Of a stretch of 64,000 nucleotides of DNA, positions 53,175-62,466 are shown piece by piece. Numbering within the stretch: position 1 is the stretch's first letter; the number at the start of each line of letters is the position of its first letter. The DNA is taken from contig SULG01000004.1 in the NCBI GenBank assembly GCA_005524015.1, positions 1-64,000 on the forward strand, read 5' to 3'. Source of the DNA: Candidatus Jettenia ecosi. GTDB lineage: Bacteria; Planctomycetota; Brocadiia; Brocadiales; Brocadiaceae. Made by a program: the position numbers and the translations under genes. The notes under the pieces are model-generated. The model ran no database searches. It was given only the letters and a program-made list of their open reading frames with translations, and was not told where the DNA came from.

Positions 53175-54836
53175 TTATTTCCTGCGCCGCTTGCCCTTTT
53201 TCCCATAAGATTTCTTAGATGCTGTTCCGGTTGTTTTTTGGCTGGCAGGTTCTATAATAATCTTCTTCCCTTTGATTTTAATATCTTTCATAACATCCTG
53301 GATATCTTCTGCGTATTCTTTCGGCACTTCTACAAAAGTATAATTGTCAAAAATATCAACAGCTCCAATCATCTTGCCGGAAAGACCTGTTTCACCGGCG
53401 ATGCTTCCTACAATATCCTTAGCTTGCACTTTCTGCTTGCTCCCCGCATTAATAAACAATCTCACCATGTCTGATGCTGCGGGTCCTGTATCTCTAAAAT
53501 CTTCCTCTTGTGCTGATGTTTGTTTACTTTTTTCCCCTACAATTATTTTTAATAAAGATGCGGCAATATCTATAGAGGCATAATCTTCACCAGCCAGGCT
53601 TTCAACCCAGTGAATATATTTCCCTAAATGCCCTTCATTAATTGTTTCTTTTACCTTCCCTAAAAGTAAACTTGTTTTAATTTCTTCTACGTCACCAAGA
53701 GAAGGAATCTTTTGAGGTGTAATTTTCGTCTTCGCATATCGTTGTATATCCTTTATTTGATAAATCTCTCTCCCTACAACAAAGGTAAATGAGCGACCTT
53801 TTCTCCCCGCCCTCCCCGTTCTTCCTATCCTGTGCACATAGTATTCTTCATCATGCGGCACATCATAGTTAAAGACAGCTTCTATATCTTCCACATCAAT
53901 TCCCCGGGCTGCTACATCAGTTGCTATCAGAATTTCGATAGTTCCTTTCCTGAACTTGGACATAACGCTATTTCTTTGTGATTGTCTCATATCCCCATGC
54001 AAACCATCAGCCAGATATCCTCTTGCCTGGAGATGTTCTACCAGGTCATCTACCCGCCTTTTTGTGTTACAAAATACCAGTGATAGTTTTAAATTATAGA
54101 TATCGATTAAACGGGATAGTGTCTCTAATTTCGCCTGCTCTTTTACCTCAAAATAAAATTGCTCAATATGCGGAACTGTAAGTTCCTTGTGCACAACCTT
54201 TATAAATTGCGGATCGTTTTGATATTTTTTTGTCAAATCTAAAATAGCCTGAGGCATAGTTGCGGAGAAGAGAATGGTTTGTCTCTTCCTGGAAATTTTC
54301 TCCATAATAAATTCGATATCTTCCCGAAACCCCATATCCAACATCTCATCCGCCTCATCCAGTACGATTATTCTTACGGTATCCATTTTTAGCGTACGGC
54401 GGTTCATGTGGTCCATAACACGTCCCGGAGTACCAATAATAATTTGCACCCCTTTTTTTAATGCCTTAATTTGACGTTCTATAGGTTGCCCTCCGTAGAT
54501 CGGCAAAATCTCAATGGCCTTTTTATATTTCGATAATTTTTTCATCTCTTCGGCAACCTGGATTGCCAATTCCCTTGTAGGACATAAAATTATCGCTTGT
54601 AGTTCCCTGGTACCAGGATCTATCATTTCGAGTGCGGGAATTCCAAACGCTGCAGTCTTCCCGGTGCCTGTTTGGGCTTGCCCAATGATATCTTTTCCTT
54701 TTAAAATATGGGGAATAGCTTGATACTGTATTGGAGTGGCTTCTTCAAAACCCATATCTTTAATTGCTTTCCGTAGTTCTTCTGATACATGTAAATCTTC
54801 GAATCTTAATTTTTCTATATCAGTTAGTTCTTCCAT
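53175..54836 (-). CDS. deaD: DEAD-box RNA helicase with DbpA-type C-terminal domain
   Basis: About 553 residues. All helicase motifs are present: Q motif GFEEATPIQYQAIP, I AQTGTGKTAA, Ia PTRELA, Ib TPGR, II DEAD, III SAT, V ATDVAARGID and VI HRIGRTGRAGR. The C-terminal part (about 455-530) is the DbpA/CsdA RNA-binding fold, ending in a Lys/Arg tail. It remodels RNA in ribosome assembly or cold adaptation. Two starts are possible, 54890 (571 aa) and ATG 54836 with AGGAAAG upstream; I prefer the latter, though a GAGGAGGG lies between them. EamA follows. Confidence 0.95.
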   Translation of the reverse strand: MEELTDIEKLRFEDLHVSEELRKAIKDMGFEEATPIQYQAIPHILKGKDIIGQAQTGTGKTAAFGIPALEMIDPGTRELQAIILCPTRELAIQVAEEMKKLSKYKKAIEILPIYGGQPIERQIKALKKGVQIIIGTPGRVMDHMNRRTLKMDTVRIIVLDEADEMLDMGFREDIEFIMEKISRKRQTILFSATMPQAILDLTKKYQNDPQFIKVVHKELTVPHIEQFYFEVKEQAKLETLSRLIDIYNLKLSLVFCNTKRRVDDLVEHLQARGYLADGLHGDMRQSQRNSVMSKFRKGTIEILIATDVAARGIDVEDIEAVFNYDVPHDEEYYVHRIGRTGRAGRKGRSFTFVVGREIYQIKDIQRYAKTKITPQKIPSLGDVEEIKTSLLLGKVKETINEGHLGKYIHWVESLAGEDYASIDIAASLLKIIVGEKSKQTSAQEEDFRDTGPAASDMVRLFINAGSKQKVQAKDIVGSIAGETGLSGKMIGAVDIFDNYTFVEVPKEYAEDIQDVMKDIKIKGKKIIIEPASQKTTGTASKKSYGKKGKRRRK

Positions 54837-54979
54837 ATACTCTTTCCTATCCCTCCTCAATATTCCTTTTAATAATTTCCGTTTCCCCATTCATCTTCAA
54901 CAAATTTAAGAAAACTAAGACCTTCGCTCTATTCTCATATCATAGTATGATAATAAAAGCAATAAATAAATTTATACGG

Positions 54980-57367
54980 CTATTTTTTATCCCAGAATAT
55001 ACCTAAGATGCCAACAACAGTACCTTTTTCATCTTTTACGGGGGTTTTTACCGTATGCACAATGCATTCCCTCCCATCCTTGATATAGTTCTCTTCTATT
55101 TCTTCTGTTCGCCCTGATTTCATAATTCTTTTATCATCTGCCCGGTATTTTTCAGCTATTGTCTTGGGATAGAAATCATAATCCGTTTTTCCTCTAATCT
55201 CATCCGATTTTATCGATAGATCCGCAGCGTAATTTTGATTACAAGACACATATACTGAATTTTTATCTTTGTAAAATATCTTTTGTGGCAGGTTCTCTAA
55301 GAGCAAACGATACTTACTTTCATTTGTACGCAATGCTTCCTCTGTCTGTCTTCGCTCTGCAATCTCTTTCCGTAATTCCTCATTTACCTTCATGAGTTCC
55401 GTAGTCCGCTCTGCTACCCGTTGCTCCAAAGATTCATTCAGCGCTCTCAGTTCATCTTCTATGCGCTTAAATTCAGTAATATCCTGAACCGTTCCATTCA
55501 TTTTAACCACCTTGCCTCTCTGATTACTTATGATCTCAGTCTGTACATGGATGATGCGTATCCGGCCGTTTGGTAAAATAATACGGAGGTTATTAGTATA
55601 AGGCTTTCCCTTACAGATAGATTCACGAAGAGATTTTTTCACAGACTCTCTATCGTCTCCATGAACAAAACTCAGGAACACCTTGTAGGTCGGAGTAAAC
55701 GTATCCGGAGACAAACCAAAGATACGATAAAGCTCATCCGACCAATACAACTTATCTTCCCTGATATCCCATTCCCAGTTTCCCAGATGGGCTATTCGTT
55801 GCGCATTCGCAAAACCGGTTTCACTTTTCCGCAACGATTCCTCTGCCCGTTTATACCCGGTAATATCGGATACCACACCATGCAGATGGATAGATTCATT
55901 CTCCCCTTTCTTCGCAACGATACTATCACGCACCCAGCGAATCGTTCCATCCGGCTTAATAATCCGGTACTCCTCTTCTTCAAGAGCTGACTTGCCCACT
56001 GAAATGCGAATTAATGCATTTTCCAGCCTGGTTCGATCCTCAGGATGCAGAGTACTCAACCAGCGCTCTGGCCCCCGTACATAAAATTCCGGAGGCCTAC
56101 CGGTGATCTTTTCCACCACGGGAGAGTAATAACGATAGGTAAATGTACCTTTCTTATCAACCTCAGCGCTCCAAATATAATCCGAAATCGAACTCAATAC
56201 CTGGCGAAGTTCTATGTCGGTGTGTTGCAGCATTTCTTCCGCCCGTTTCCGTTCAATAATTTCCTTTAAGAGCCTTTCAGCAATTGTATGAAAACTCCTG
56301 GCCAGTAAGCCAATATCTCCCTTGCAACGTATCTTCTCCGGGTAATTCAGGTCTCCGTCAGCAAACCTTTCCACTGCATCCTTTAAATCCTTAATCGGCT
56401 TTGATACTGAAATAGTAAAAATAACCCCTGCACCGGTAACCAATGCAGCAACAACCACTCCAAAGATCAGCGTAACAATACCCAATATCCTTACTGGTGC
56501 AAAGGCCTCTGCCTCATCTATCTCTGCCAAAAGCACCCAATCATATCCGGGTATAATCATCGAGGCGCCAATAACAGGTATTCCCCTGTAGTCTTTATAT
56601 ATACCAACTATCTCTTCATTATTCTCCGCAAAGGCACGAATAGGCTCTGTATCTACTTTCTGCTTCAGTGATGCATCTTCTATAAATCTCGATTCAGTCA
56701 GCATCACCTTGTCTCTGTTAACCAGATACACTTCACCAGTCTCTCCCATTCCAACACGGTCGGTTGTAATTTCATTCAAGAATCTAAGGTTATAGACATT
56801 AACAATAACACCGAGCAACTCTGCGTTATGTTGAGAAATAATGGGTGTAGAAATTAATATACAATTTGTATCAAGGGAAGAGTGGTAATGGAGTTTAATA
56901 TAGGTTTTACCTTCGCTTTTACTTATTCCTTGAATAAAGATATCGCTATTTGACATATCTTTATCAATAAAATTCAGATTGGTAGACGAGATTACCTTAC
57001 CATATTTATCTACAAGGATTATTGCTATGAAATGTTGGTTAAGTAGTTGCTTATTCCTTGAGAAATACTTGTTTAATCTTATTGCCTCATCGTGATAAAA
57101 GGAATCTCCGCGGAGAGCCCTTCTCATACAATTTCTTATGAATTCGTCAGAGCTGAAATCTATGGTCTGTATCTTTATCCTTTCCATAAGGGATAGCATG
57201 TGAAGCCTTTTTGATTCTGCAACCGCTCTTAATTGTTCAAGAATCTGATACTTTAGTGTACTTCTGGCATTCAGAAAACATATTGTTGTAATTATCGCTA
57301 TTGGTATGAGGGAAATACAGAGAGTGAATATGAGGAATTTACCTCTTATAGATAGAGATGAGTTCAT
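54980..57367 (-). CDS. membrane Cache-HAMP-PAS sensor lacking a transmitter domain
   Basis: About 795 residues. TM1 (about 10-32) opens with MNSSLSIRGKFLIFTLCISLI; a dCache-like periplasmic region, TM2 (about 300-325) and HAMP (SKPIKDLKDAVERFADGDL) follow, then PAS (DYIWSAEVDKKGTFTYRYYSPV), PAS (NWEWDIREDKLYWSDELYRIF), coiled coil, and PAS (FYKDKNSVYVSCNQNYAADL). The protein stops at GILGIFWDKK, exactly where the homologous PAS of the kinase at 28844 continues into its HisKA. No HisKA or HATPase follows. The longest frame adds 53 codons upstream; AAGGAG eight bases before the ATG at 57367 decides the start. Confidence 0.85.
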   Translation of the reverse strand: MNSSLSIRGKFLIFTLCISLIPIAIITTICFLNARSTLKYQILEQLRAVAESKRLHMLSLMERIKIQTIDFSSDEFIRNCMRRALRGDSFYHDEAIRLNKYFSRNKQLLNQHFIAIILVDKYGKVISSTNLNFIDKDMSNSDIFIQGISKSEGKTYIKLHYHSSLDTNCILISTPIISQHNAELLGVIVNVYNLRFLNEITTDRVGMGETGEVYLVNRDKVMLTESRFIEDASLKQKVDTEPIRAFAENNEEIVGIYKDYRGIPVIGASMIIPGYDWVLLAEIDEAEAFAPVRILGIVTLIFGVVVAALVTGAGVIFTISVSKPIKDLKDAVERFADGDLNYPEKIRCKGDIGLLARSFHTIAERLLKEIIERKRAEEMLQHTDIELRQVLSSISDYIWSAEVDKKGTFTYRYYSPVVEKITGRPPEFYVRGPERWLSTLHPEDRTRLENALIRISVGKSALEEEEYRIIKPDGTIRWVRDSIVAKKGENESIHLHGVVSDITGYKRAEESLRKSETGFANAQRIAHLGNWEWDIREDKLYWSDELYRIFGLSPDTFTPTYKVFLSFVHGDDRESVKKSLRESICKGKPYTNNLRIILPNGRIRIIHVQTEIISNQRGKVVKMNGTVQDITEFKRIEDELRALNESLEQRVAERTTELMKVNEELRKEIAERRQTEEALRTNESKYRLLLENLPQKIFYKDKNSVYVSCNQNYAADLSIKSDEIRGKTDYDFYPKTIAEKYRADDKRIMKSGRTEEIEENYIKDGRECIVHTVKTPVKDEKGTVVGILGIFWDKK

Positions 57368-57576
57368 GCGCAGGACTCCTTGAAGTGTATTCTTAAAATC
57401 TCTAAAAATGAGAGAAGAGTTTTTCCATAATTGTAATCTTAATCCATAAAGCATATCCAGTTTGCAATAGAGTAAAAAGATGCAAAATGGCATGATTAAT
57501 AAAGAGGAATTCCGCAGGGCAACCATTTAGGGTTGCCACCCCTGTATAAGCGCTACCTTAAGTAGTATTTGGGGTG

Positions 57577-57629
57577 GCACGGACAAACCCTGTCCCAGCA
57601 TGTCTTGAACAGGGATGGTTTGTCCGTGC
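57577..57629. repeat. long hairpin repeat
   Basis: About 19-base arms with core GCACGGACAAACC / GGTTTGTCCGTGC, loop about 13 bases. It is one of several repeats in the gap 57368-57966. Confidence 0.65.
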
Positions 57630-57665
57630 TCAACCTGAAAGATGCGGTTATAGTACAAGGTATGA

Positions 57666-57755
57666 GTAGGGTGGATTAAGGCGTTGGTTTTTACGCCGAA
57701 TCCATCAATACTATTTCCAGAAAAGGCGGATTCGCTATCGCTTAATCCGCCCTAC
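57666..57755. repeat. REP-like inverted repeat, copy 2
   Basis: GTAGGGTGGATTAAG (57666-57680) faces CTTAATCCGCCCTAC (57741-57755), with GCCGAATCCATC and GGCGGATTCGC inside. Same core as 24499-24576. Confidence 0.75.
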
Positions 57756-57821
57756 CTACCACAAACCCGCTTTATGAAAAGGTAAGATTTATTTTCCTGC
57801 TTAAGGTAACGCATATAACCC

Positions 57822-57948
57822 TAAACAGGCTGTCCGAAAATTATTTTACAGACCGAAAACTATGCTCCCCAGAGATCAATCATTATAATGTAAACAATAT
57901 ATAGAGTATACCCTGAGATTGCAATTGCATTTTCAGACAACCTGTTTA
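57822..57948. mobile_element. MITE-like element, copy 1
   Basis: 127 bp with terminal inverted repeats TAAACAGGCTGTCCGAAAAT / complement of TAAACAGGTTGTCTGAAAAT, AT-rich interior (GTAAACAATATATAGAGTATAC) and no ORF. A second copy of the same length and order lies at 62467-62591. The shared ends and matching interior are what suggests a non-autonomous element. No transposase was seen in the window, and target-site duplications are not clear. Confidence 0.65.
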
Positions 57949-57966
57949 GGATCGCCTTCCGCAAGG

Positions 57967-58089
57967 CTAAAGCCTCATATGCATCAAGCTAAGAATAGTG
58001 TTCAAGGTAGTGATTATGGCTATAGGTATGAGAGAAATACAAAGAGAGAATATGATTAATTTTATCTTGATTGATCTGAATAGACTCAT
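57967..58089 (-). pseudogene. 5' remnant of a second Cache-type sensor gene
   Basis: ATG at 58089 with AAGG upstream opens 40 codons. Residues 1-28 (MSLFRSIKIKLIIFSLCISL, then IPIAIITT) match the first 28 residues of the sensor at 54980-57367. Homology then stops and the frame continues through the dispersed ATGCATCAAGCTAAG repeat to TAG at 57967. Only this N-terminal stub is left, and the rest is replaced by repeats and a MITE-like element. It looks like a partial copy of the neighbouring gene truncated by repeats. Noncoding in effect. Confidence 0.75.
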
Positions 58090-58205
58090 TTTGGAAGCCT
58101 TGTAAAATGATAATAATACGTACAAGACAGTGCGAAAGGGGAAAATGATATATCTGGAGTGTCTGAAGATAAAATTTTTAGTGATTCAAATGGTTATAGT
58201 TATCG

Positions 58206-58358
58206 TTAACTATCTGGCGTGCTTTTATGATCTATCTTTGAAGGGAGTGTCTTTTTATAGCCCTTTCTCCCCGATATCATACAGAGAATAATAAAACCCA
58301 ATACCATGGTAACGAACATGATATATGCAGTAATTAACAATTCTCCAGAGAACTTCAT
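58206..58358 (-). CDS. small single-pass membrane protein
   Basis: 50 residues: one transmembrane helix (about 7-30, LLITAYIMFVTMVLGFIILCMI) and a basic, polar tail (SGRKGYKKTLPSKIDHKSTPDS). The longest frame begins at 58424, but AGGAGGG lies four bases before the ATG at 58358. I do not recognise a family; OadG- or CcmD-like small subunits share this design. It starts 72 bp after batE on the same strand, so it may be part of the bat transcript. Confidence 0.55.
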   Translation of the reverse strand: MKFSGELLITAYIMFVTMVLGFIILCMISGRKGYKKTLPSKIDHKSTPDS

Positions 58359-58430
58359 TTTACCCTCCTGGTCTAAATAAACCGGAACAAGGGAAAGAAG
58401 GAAAACGTAAGAAAAATAAACCATAAAGCA

Positions 58431-59300
58431 TCAGATAATGTCCACATCCCCTTTTTGCAACCATCCTCTTCTGAGTTCTTTACTTGCCTTTTCTTCCATG
58501 ACTGCTTTTGACTCCATGTCCTGTTTGACGCCAACGTACATATACACTCTGTACCAACCATCTTTTTCATCTTCAACGACACATTCCGCGCCATCATGTA
58601 TTTCAAACTTAGGTTCATACTCTTTTCCGGGGCCATAGAGTATCTGGCACTTTTTCACAACGATTACCCCGCGATGTATTCCCTGTTCTCTGTAGATTTT
58701 AATGCCCAGTGATACCACTACAATACACAGGCCGAAGGTAACACTTATGATAATCCTTTTAAACCATGGATATTTAAGAATAATGAAAGAGAGAATCAAT
58801 ACTATCAACACGGCATACAAAGATACGGCTGTTAGTATCAATTCATTCTGGTTTAACAGGAAAAGCCAAAAAAATATCCTTTGAATCGCAACCGGGGTTT
58901 CATGGACTAATTCCTTATCCTCTATGGCGCTTTTAACCAATTTCAGATTGGCATCGGGATCTGCATGCCTCGGCAGAAGGCGCTGAGCCCTCCGGTAATT
59001 TACAATAGCTTTTCCTAATGCCCCCTGACGATAATAGGTATTTCCCAGATTGTAGTATATCTGGCCATGTTCGAATCCATTCGTCAGTATCTTTTCGTAT
59101 TGCAATGCCGCGTCGTGTAATTTTTTATCTGCTTCTTGATTATTTTTTGCTGCAATAAGCTTTGCAGCTTGCTGATAGTTTTCATTTGCATCAGTAAATA
59201 ATTTTATCGCATCATCCCTTGATAGTGCGGATGCAAAAAGTTCCTCATAGATAAAAAAAGAAATAAGAAGGAAGAAAAGAGCAATGAAACGCATCTTCAT
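58431..59300 (-). CDS. batE: BatE-like protein (TPR and SH3-like)
   Basis: 289 residues. An N-terminal signal/helix (about 5-23), TPR region (about 30-125; YYNLGNTYYRQGALGKAIVNYRRAQRLLPRH), two transmembrane helices (about 145-165, 190-208) and a bacterial SH3-like C-terminus (KKCQILYGPGKEYEPKFEIHDGAECVVEDEKDGWYRVYMY). This matches BatE of the Bacteroides aerotolerance (Bat) operon. The ATG overlaps the batD stop by four bases (ATGA). Its role is envelope stress protection with BatD and BatA/B, by family. Confidence 0.88.
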   Translation of the reverse strand: MKMRFIALFFLLISFFIYEELFASALSRDDAIKLFTDANENYQQAAKLIAAKNNQEADKKLHDAALQYEKILTNGFEHGQIYYNLGNTYYRQGALGKAIVNYRRAQRLLPRHADPDANLKLVKSAIEDKELVHETPVAIQRIFFWLFLLNQNELILTAVSLYAVLIVLILSFIILKYPWFKRIIISVTFGLCIVVVSLGIKIYREQGIHRGVIVVKKCQILYGPGKEYEPKFEIHDGAECVVEDEKDGWYRVYMYVGVKQDMESKAVMEEKASKELRRGWLQKGDVDII

Positions 59301-61141
59301 GACAATTGCTTCTCCAGTCTTGTAATAAGTTGTGCTGCAAGTTTTAAAGAACGATCCATCTCGTCCTTTGTTCCTCCATCTCCCGAAAAGCGCCGATAAT
59401 CAAAATTGGTTAAACAACGGGAGAATTCTCCTGCCAATCCGTCTTCAACCCCTCGCTGTTTTAATACGTAACCAATTTTCTCATCAGAAGCATCTGTTGT
59501 AGAAATATTACATTTATCTGCAAGGTAATCAGCCAGCGCCCTTGAAAGAGCTGAATAAAATTCTGCAGGCGTGTTTTGGGAGAGCGCTGATTGTGCTGTT
59601 ACCAGCCTCTTTTTTGCTATGGTATGCGCCCGCCTGTACCTGGCATATCCGACATCTGACTGCAATTTTTCTTTATGCCTTGTTATCAGCAATGAAGCTA
59701 TAACCGCAATCGATGGAATAGAAAGGCATGCTATCATAAGAGGGCTTTTATAGACAGAGATATTCTGATTTCGTAGCGAGGCCAGATTCGTCATAATAGG
59801 CAAGACATCTTGCGTTAATATTTGTGCGTGCTGTTTTGCCGATGGCGCAGTATCGCCGGAAAGTGTTAATTGAATCGGCATTTCCTGTTGGCCAGCCTCA
59901 ACAAAAATAGGCATGGGGTTTTTGGTAATCGTCTTGTACTGTCCTGCGGATGGATCAAAAAAGCTAAATACAATAGCAGGGGTATATTTCAGATCTGTTT
60001 TTTGAGGTTCAATCACCTTGCTAAATACCTTTCGCCCCCGAATCAATTCCTCACGGTTCGTAATTTGTGTATGAGATTCAGCAGGATATAGTTTAAAATC
60101 ATTTTCGTTATGCAACGCCAGCACCGGTTCATTAATTGTCTGAATGTTTCCTTCTCCATATATTGAAATGGAAAGGGTAATCGGGTCGCCTACCTTTACT
60201 TGCCGTGTCCCTATAGAAGCCTCCATCTCATACGCGCCTACAGCGCCTTTAAACTCCTTCGGCTTACCTTGTTCGGGCATCGGTTTCACCTTTATGGTTA
60301 CTGGCTTCGTTGACCTTTTAAGAGGATATCTCTTCTGTTCCTTGCCAAAAAAATCATCGAAAAAGGCATCATCAAAAAAACTATCATGATTTGAATCCCT
60401 GCGACTCCTCCTTTGCTGAATAATCAAATCGCATTTCAACTTTGCGGGTGTCACCGTGAGTTCCCCGGAAACCATAGGGAAAAGGGCTGTGCGAAGCTCT
60501 AAGACATTGTAGATAATCCCGTCACGAATTTCCTCATACTGCCTCTGGTCTCCAAGTTTTTCTTCCATAAAGTTTTTTGTAACCGGCGCCGTATAATCAA
60601 TATCACTAACCGGCAATCCCTTCTGGAAGAAGAATTTGAATGACAGCACAACCTGTTCATAAATATAGGTATCATTTTTATCGGCACAGAGTTCCAGAAA
60701 GATGAGTTTGTCGAGATCCGGGGATTGTGAATCCGCCGAGTGAGATGAATCAACGACCTCAACCCCTACTGGACGAGAAGAATAAACCTTCCCTTTATAT
60801 TCTACCGTAGATGGCCCAATAATAAATTTACCTTTTGCTGCAGGTTGTAATACATACGTATACTCTTTGCTTATGGAAACATCACCATTGACGATCCTTG
60901 TTTGTGCAGAAACCTTTGGACCAAATAGTAAGGTAAAACCTTCGATATTTGGGAATGAGGGTGGTGATGTATCTTGCGTGCCATGAATCGTTAATGTTAA
61001 TTCCAGACGATCATGCAATTTCAGGATATTCTGGTCGACAGTCGCCGTTAAACTAATATCCTGAGCACATACACTCCCTGTATACCCAAAGGTTATGATA
61101 ATTCCAATACAGAGGCTTACATATCTTACATATTTTCCCAT
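59297..61141 (-). CDS. batD: BatD family protein
   Basis: 614 residues. Signal peptide with cleavage near VCAQD. Repeated oxygen-tolerance (BatD) beta domains follow (LTATVDQNILKLHDRLELTLTIHGTQDTSPPSFPNIEGFTLLFGPKVS, MEASIGTRQVKVGDPITLSISIYGEGNIQTINEPVL), then one transmembrane helix (about 470-490) and a cytoplasmic tail with a helical domain. Large secreted or membrane-bound BatD acts with BatA/BatB, function not fully established. Start is ATG at 61141. A 153 bp gap separates it from batC. Confidence 0.9.
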   Translation of the reverse strand: MGKYVRYVSLCIGIIITFGYTGSVCAQDISLTATVDQNILKLHDRLELTLTIHGTQDTSPPSFPNIEGFTLLFGPKVSAQTRIVNGDVSISKEYTYVLQPAAKGKFIIGPSTVEYKGKVYSSRPVGVEVVDSSHSADSQSPDLDKLIFLELCADKNDTYIYEQVVLSFKFFFQKGLPVSDIDYTAPVTKNFMEEKLGDQRQYEEIRDGIIYNVLELRTALFPMVSGELTVTPAKLKCDLIIQQRRSRRDSNHDSFFDDAFFDDFFGKEQKRYPLKRSTKPVTIKVKPMPEQGKPKEFKGAVGAYEMEASIGTRQVKVGDPITLSISIYGEGNIQTINEPVLALHNENDFKLYPAESHTQITNREELIRGRKVFSKVIEPQKTDLKYTPAIVFSFFDPSAGQYKTITKNPMPIFVEAGQQEMPIQLTLSGDTAPSAKQHAQILTQDVLPIMTNLASLRNQNISVYKSPLMIACLSIPSIAVIASLLITRHKEKLQSDVGYARYRRAHTIAKKRLVTAQSALSQNTPAEFYSALSRALADYLADKCNISTTDASDEKIGYVLKQRGVEDGLAGEFSRCLTNFDYRRFSGDGGTKDEMDRSLKLAAQLITRLEKQLS

Positions 61142-61294
61142 TCTGTAATACCTTTCTAACGCATAAAAATTAACTTGCCTGCAGAGGACACAAAAACATC
61201 AGAGATTTCCATGAAAAAAATGTTTTCATTTTTATCTTTGCCTATGCTCTTTCTCTCGGTGTCGTCTGCGGTAAGTTTTACTCTCATGAATGAA

Positions 61295-62200
61295 TTACCA
61301 ATCCTTTTCAGTGGACCCATGTTGTACGCGCTGCGCATCTCTTTTCATTGCCCTCGCCTCTTTTTCGGACTGGTTCAATGCCTCCAGCAATTGTTCTGCC
61401 TCCTCTTTTGACATCTGTTTCTGTCCCTGTGGCTGTAACTGCTGTTGTTGCTGTTCAGAAGGCTGATCTTTTTGTTTATCTTGCTGAGACTGGTTTTGAT
61501 GTTTATCTTCTTCATTCCTATCCTTTTCCTGAGTATCCTCTGGTTCGGATGGTTCTTTATCCTTCTCCTGGGGCTTTTGCCGCTCTTTTTCCTTATCCTT
61601 GCCTTTATTTTCTTCCGATTGTTTATCGTCTTTTTTAGGATCTTCTTTCTGTTGTTGATCTTTTTGATCCTGATTTTGCTGCTGTTGCTTCTCCTCTTTC
61701 ATCTTCTTTTCAACATATTCGTAGTTATACTTTGCATCATTTTTCAATGTCTCAAGATTACTACCACCCTTGCCTTCTGCTTCTTCAGCAAAATCCACAG
61801 TCTTCTTATAGCATTCCAATGCCTCTTTCATTTTACCCTGGCGATACAGGGCATTACCCATATTAAAACTCGATCTTGCTCTCATTCCAGCATCGTCAGA
61901 TTTTATACCCTTGTCAAATAACTGGGTGGCCTCTTCGTATTTACCCCGTTTGTATTGAGCATCAGCTACATTAAAGTCTAGTTGGCTTGCATCAGGTAAA
62001 TCTATTTGCGCATTTATATATTTATCCAATGCCTCATCATACTTGCCATTATGATAAAGCTGGTTTCCCTCCCGTACCTTATCAGCCAATGGGTCAATCC
62101 ACCCTATGGATAAAAACCCAAGGAATATTACGAAGAGTAAACTGCAATTTTTCTTATTAAGCATACTATTTACCAGAGTGTTGTACAGGTATTTTGCCAC
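61295..62200 (-). CDS. batC: BatC-like TPR protein
   Basis: 301 residues. A signal/helix (about 17-36), then TPR units (GNQLYHNGKYDEALDKYINAQ, GNALYRQGKMKEALECYKKTVDF), then a highly charged Gln/Lys/Glu-rich low-complexity region (about 170-280), and the C-terminal KEAEQLLEALNQSEKEARAM..KDW typical of BatC. GTG at 62200 has AGGAG six bases upstream; an ATG at 62164 is an alternative. The repeat gap 62201-62644 separates it from batB. Confidence 0.88.
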   Translation of the reverse strand: MAKYLYNTLVNSMLNKKNCSLLFVIFLGFLSIGWIDPLADKVREGNQLYHNGKYDEALDKYINAQIDLPDASQLDFNVADAQYKRGKYEEATQLFDKGIKSDDAGMRARSSFNMGNALYRQGKMKEALECYKKTVDFAEEAEGKGGSNLETLKNDAKYNYEYVEKKMKEEKQQQQNQDQKDQQQKEDPKKDDKQSEENKGKDKEKERQKPQEKDKEPSEPEDTQEKDRNEEDKHQNQSQQDKQKDQPSEQQQQQLQPQGQKQMSKEEAEQLLEALNQSEKEARAMKRDAQRVQHGSTEKDW

Positions 62201-62309
62201 ATATTGCTCCTAACAGGGCTTTCAAGGGAACTAAGAATCTCTTTCTATATAATATCTTACCCCTATTTTTAATTAGGCTACCTTTGGCAGCGACTGTGCG
62301 TTATTTTGT

Positions 62310-62375
62310 CATTCCCGTGTAAATGGGAATCCAGATTCCTCAAAAAGTGCCTGGATTCCCACTTTCGCGGGAATG
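62310..62375. repeat. GGGAATCCAG-type inverted repeat
   Basis: Arms of 25 bases (62310-62334 and 62351-62375, core CATTCCCG..GGGAATCCAG) differ at about three positions. This is a common REP-like motif in several genomes. With the MITE-like copy it fills the 444 bp gap before batB. An open frame through it is a repeat artefact. Confidence 0.65.
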
Positions 62376-62466
62376 GCATGGAAAAACAAAATACTTTGAA
62401 ATTACTAAACATTGAAACCAGGCCTTCGGCAACTTTTGTCTCTTACTCAAAATGTAGGACAAGGCT

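Noticed and set aside
61156-61338. 60-codon frame between batC and batD, considered as a frameshifted batC end
   Set aside because: batC already ends in the typical KDW, and homology does not continue in the other frame.
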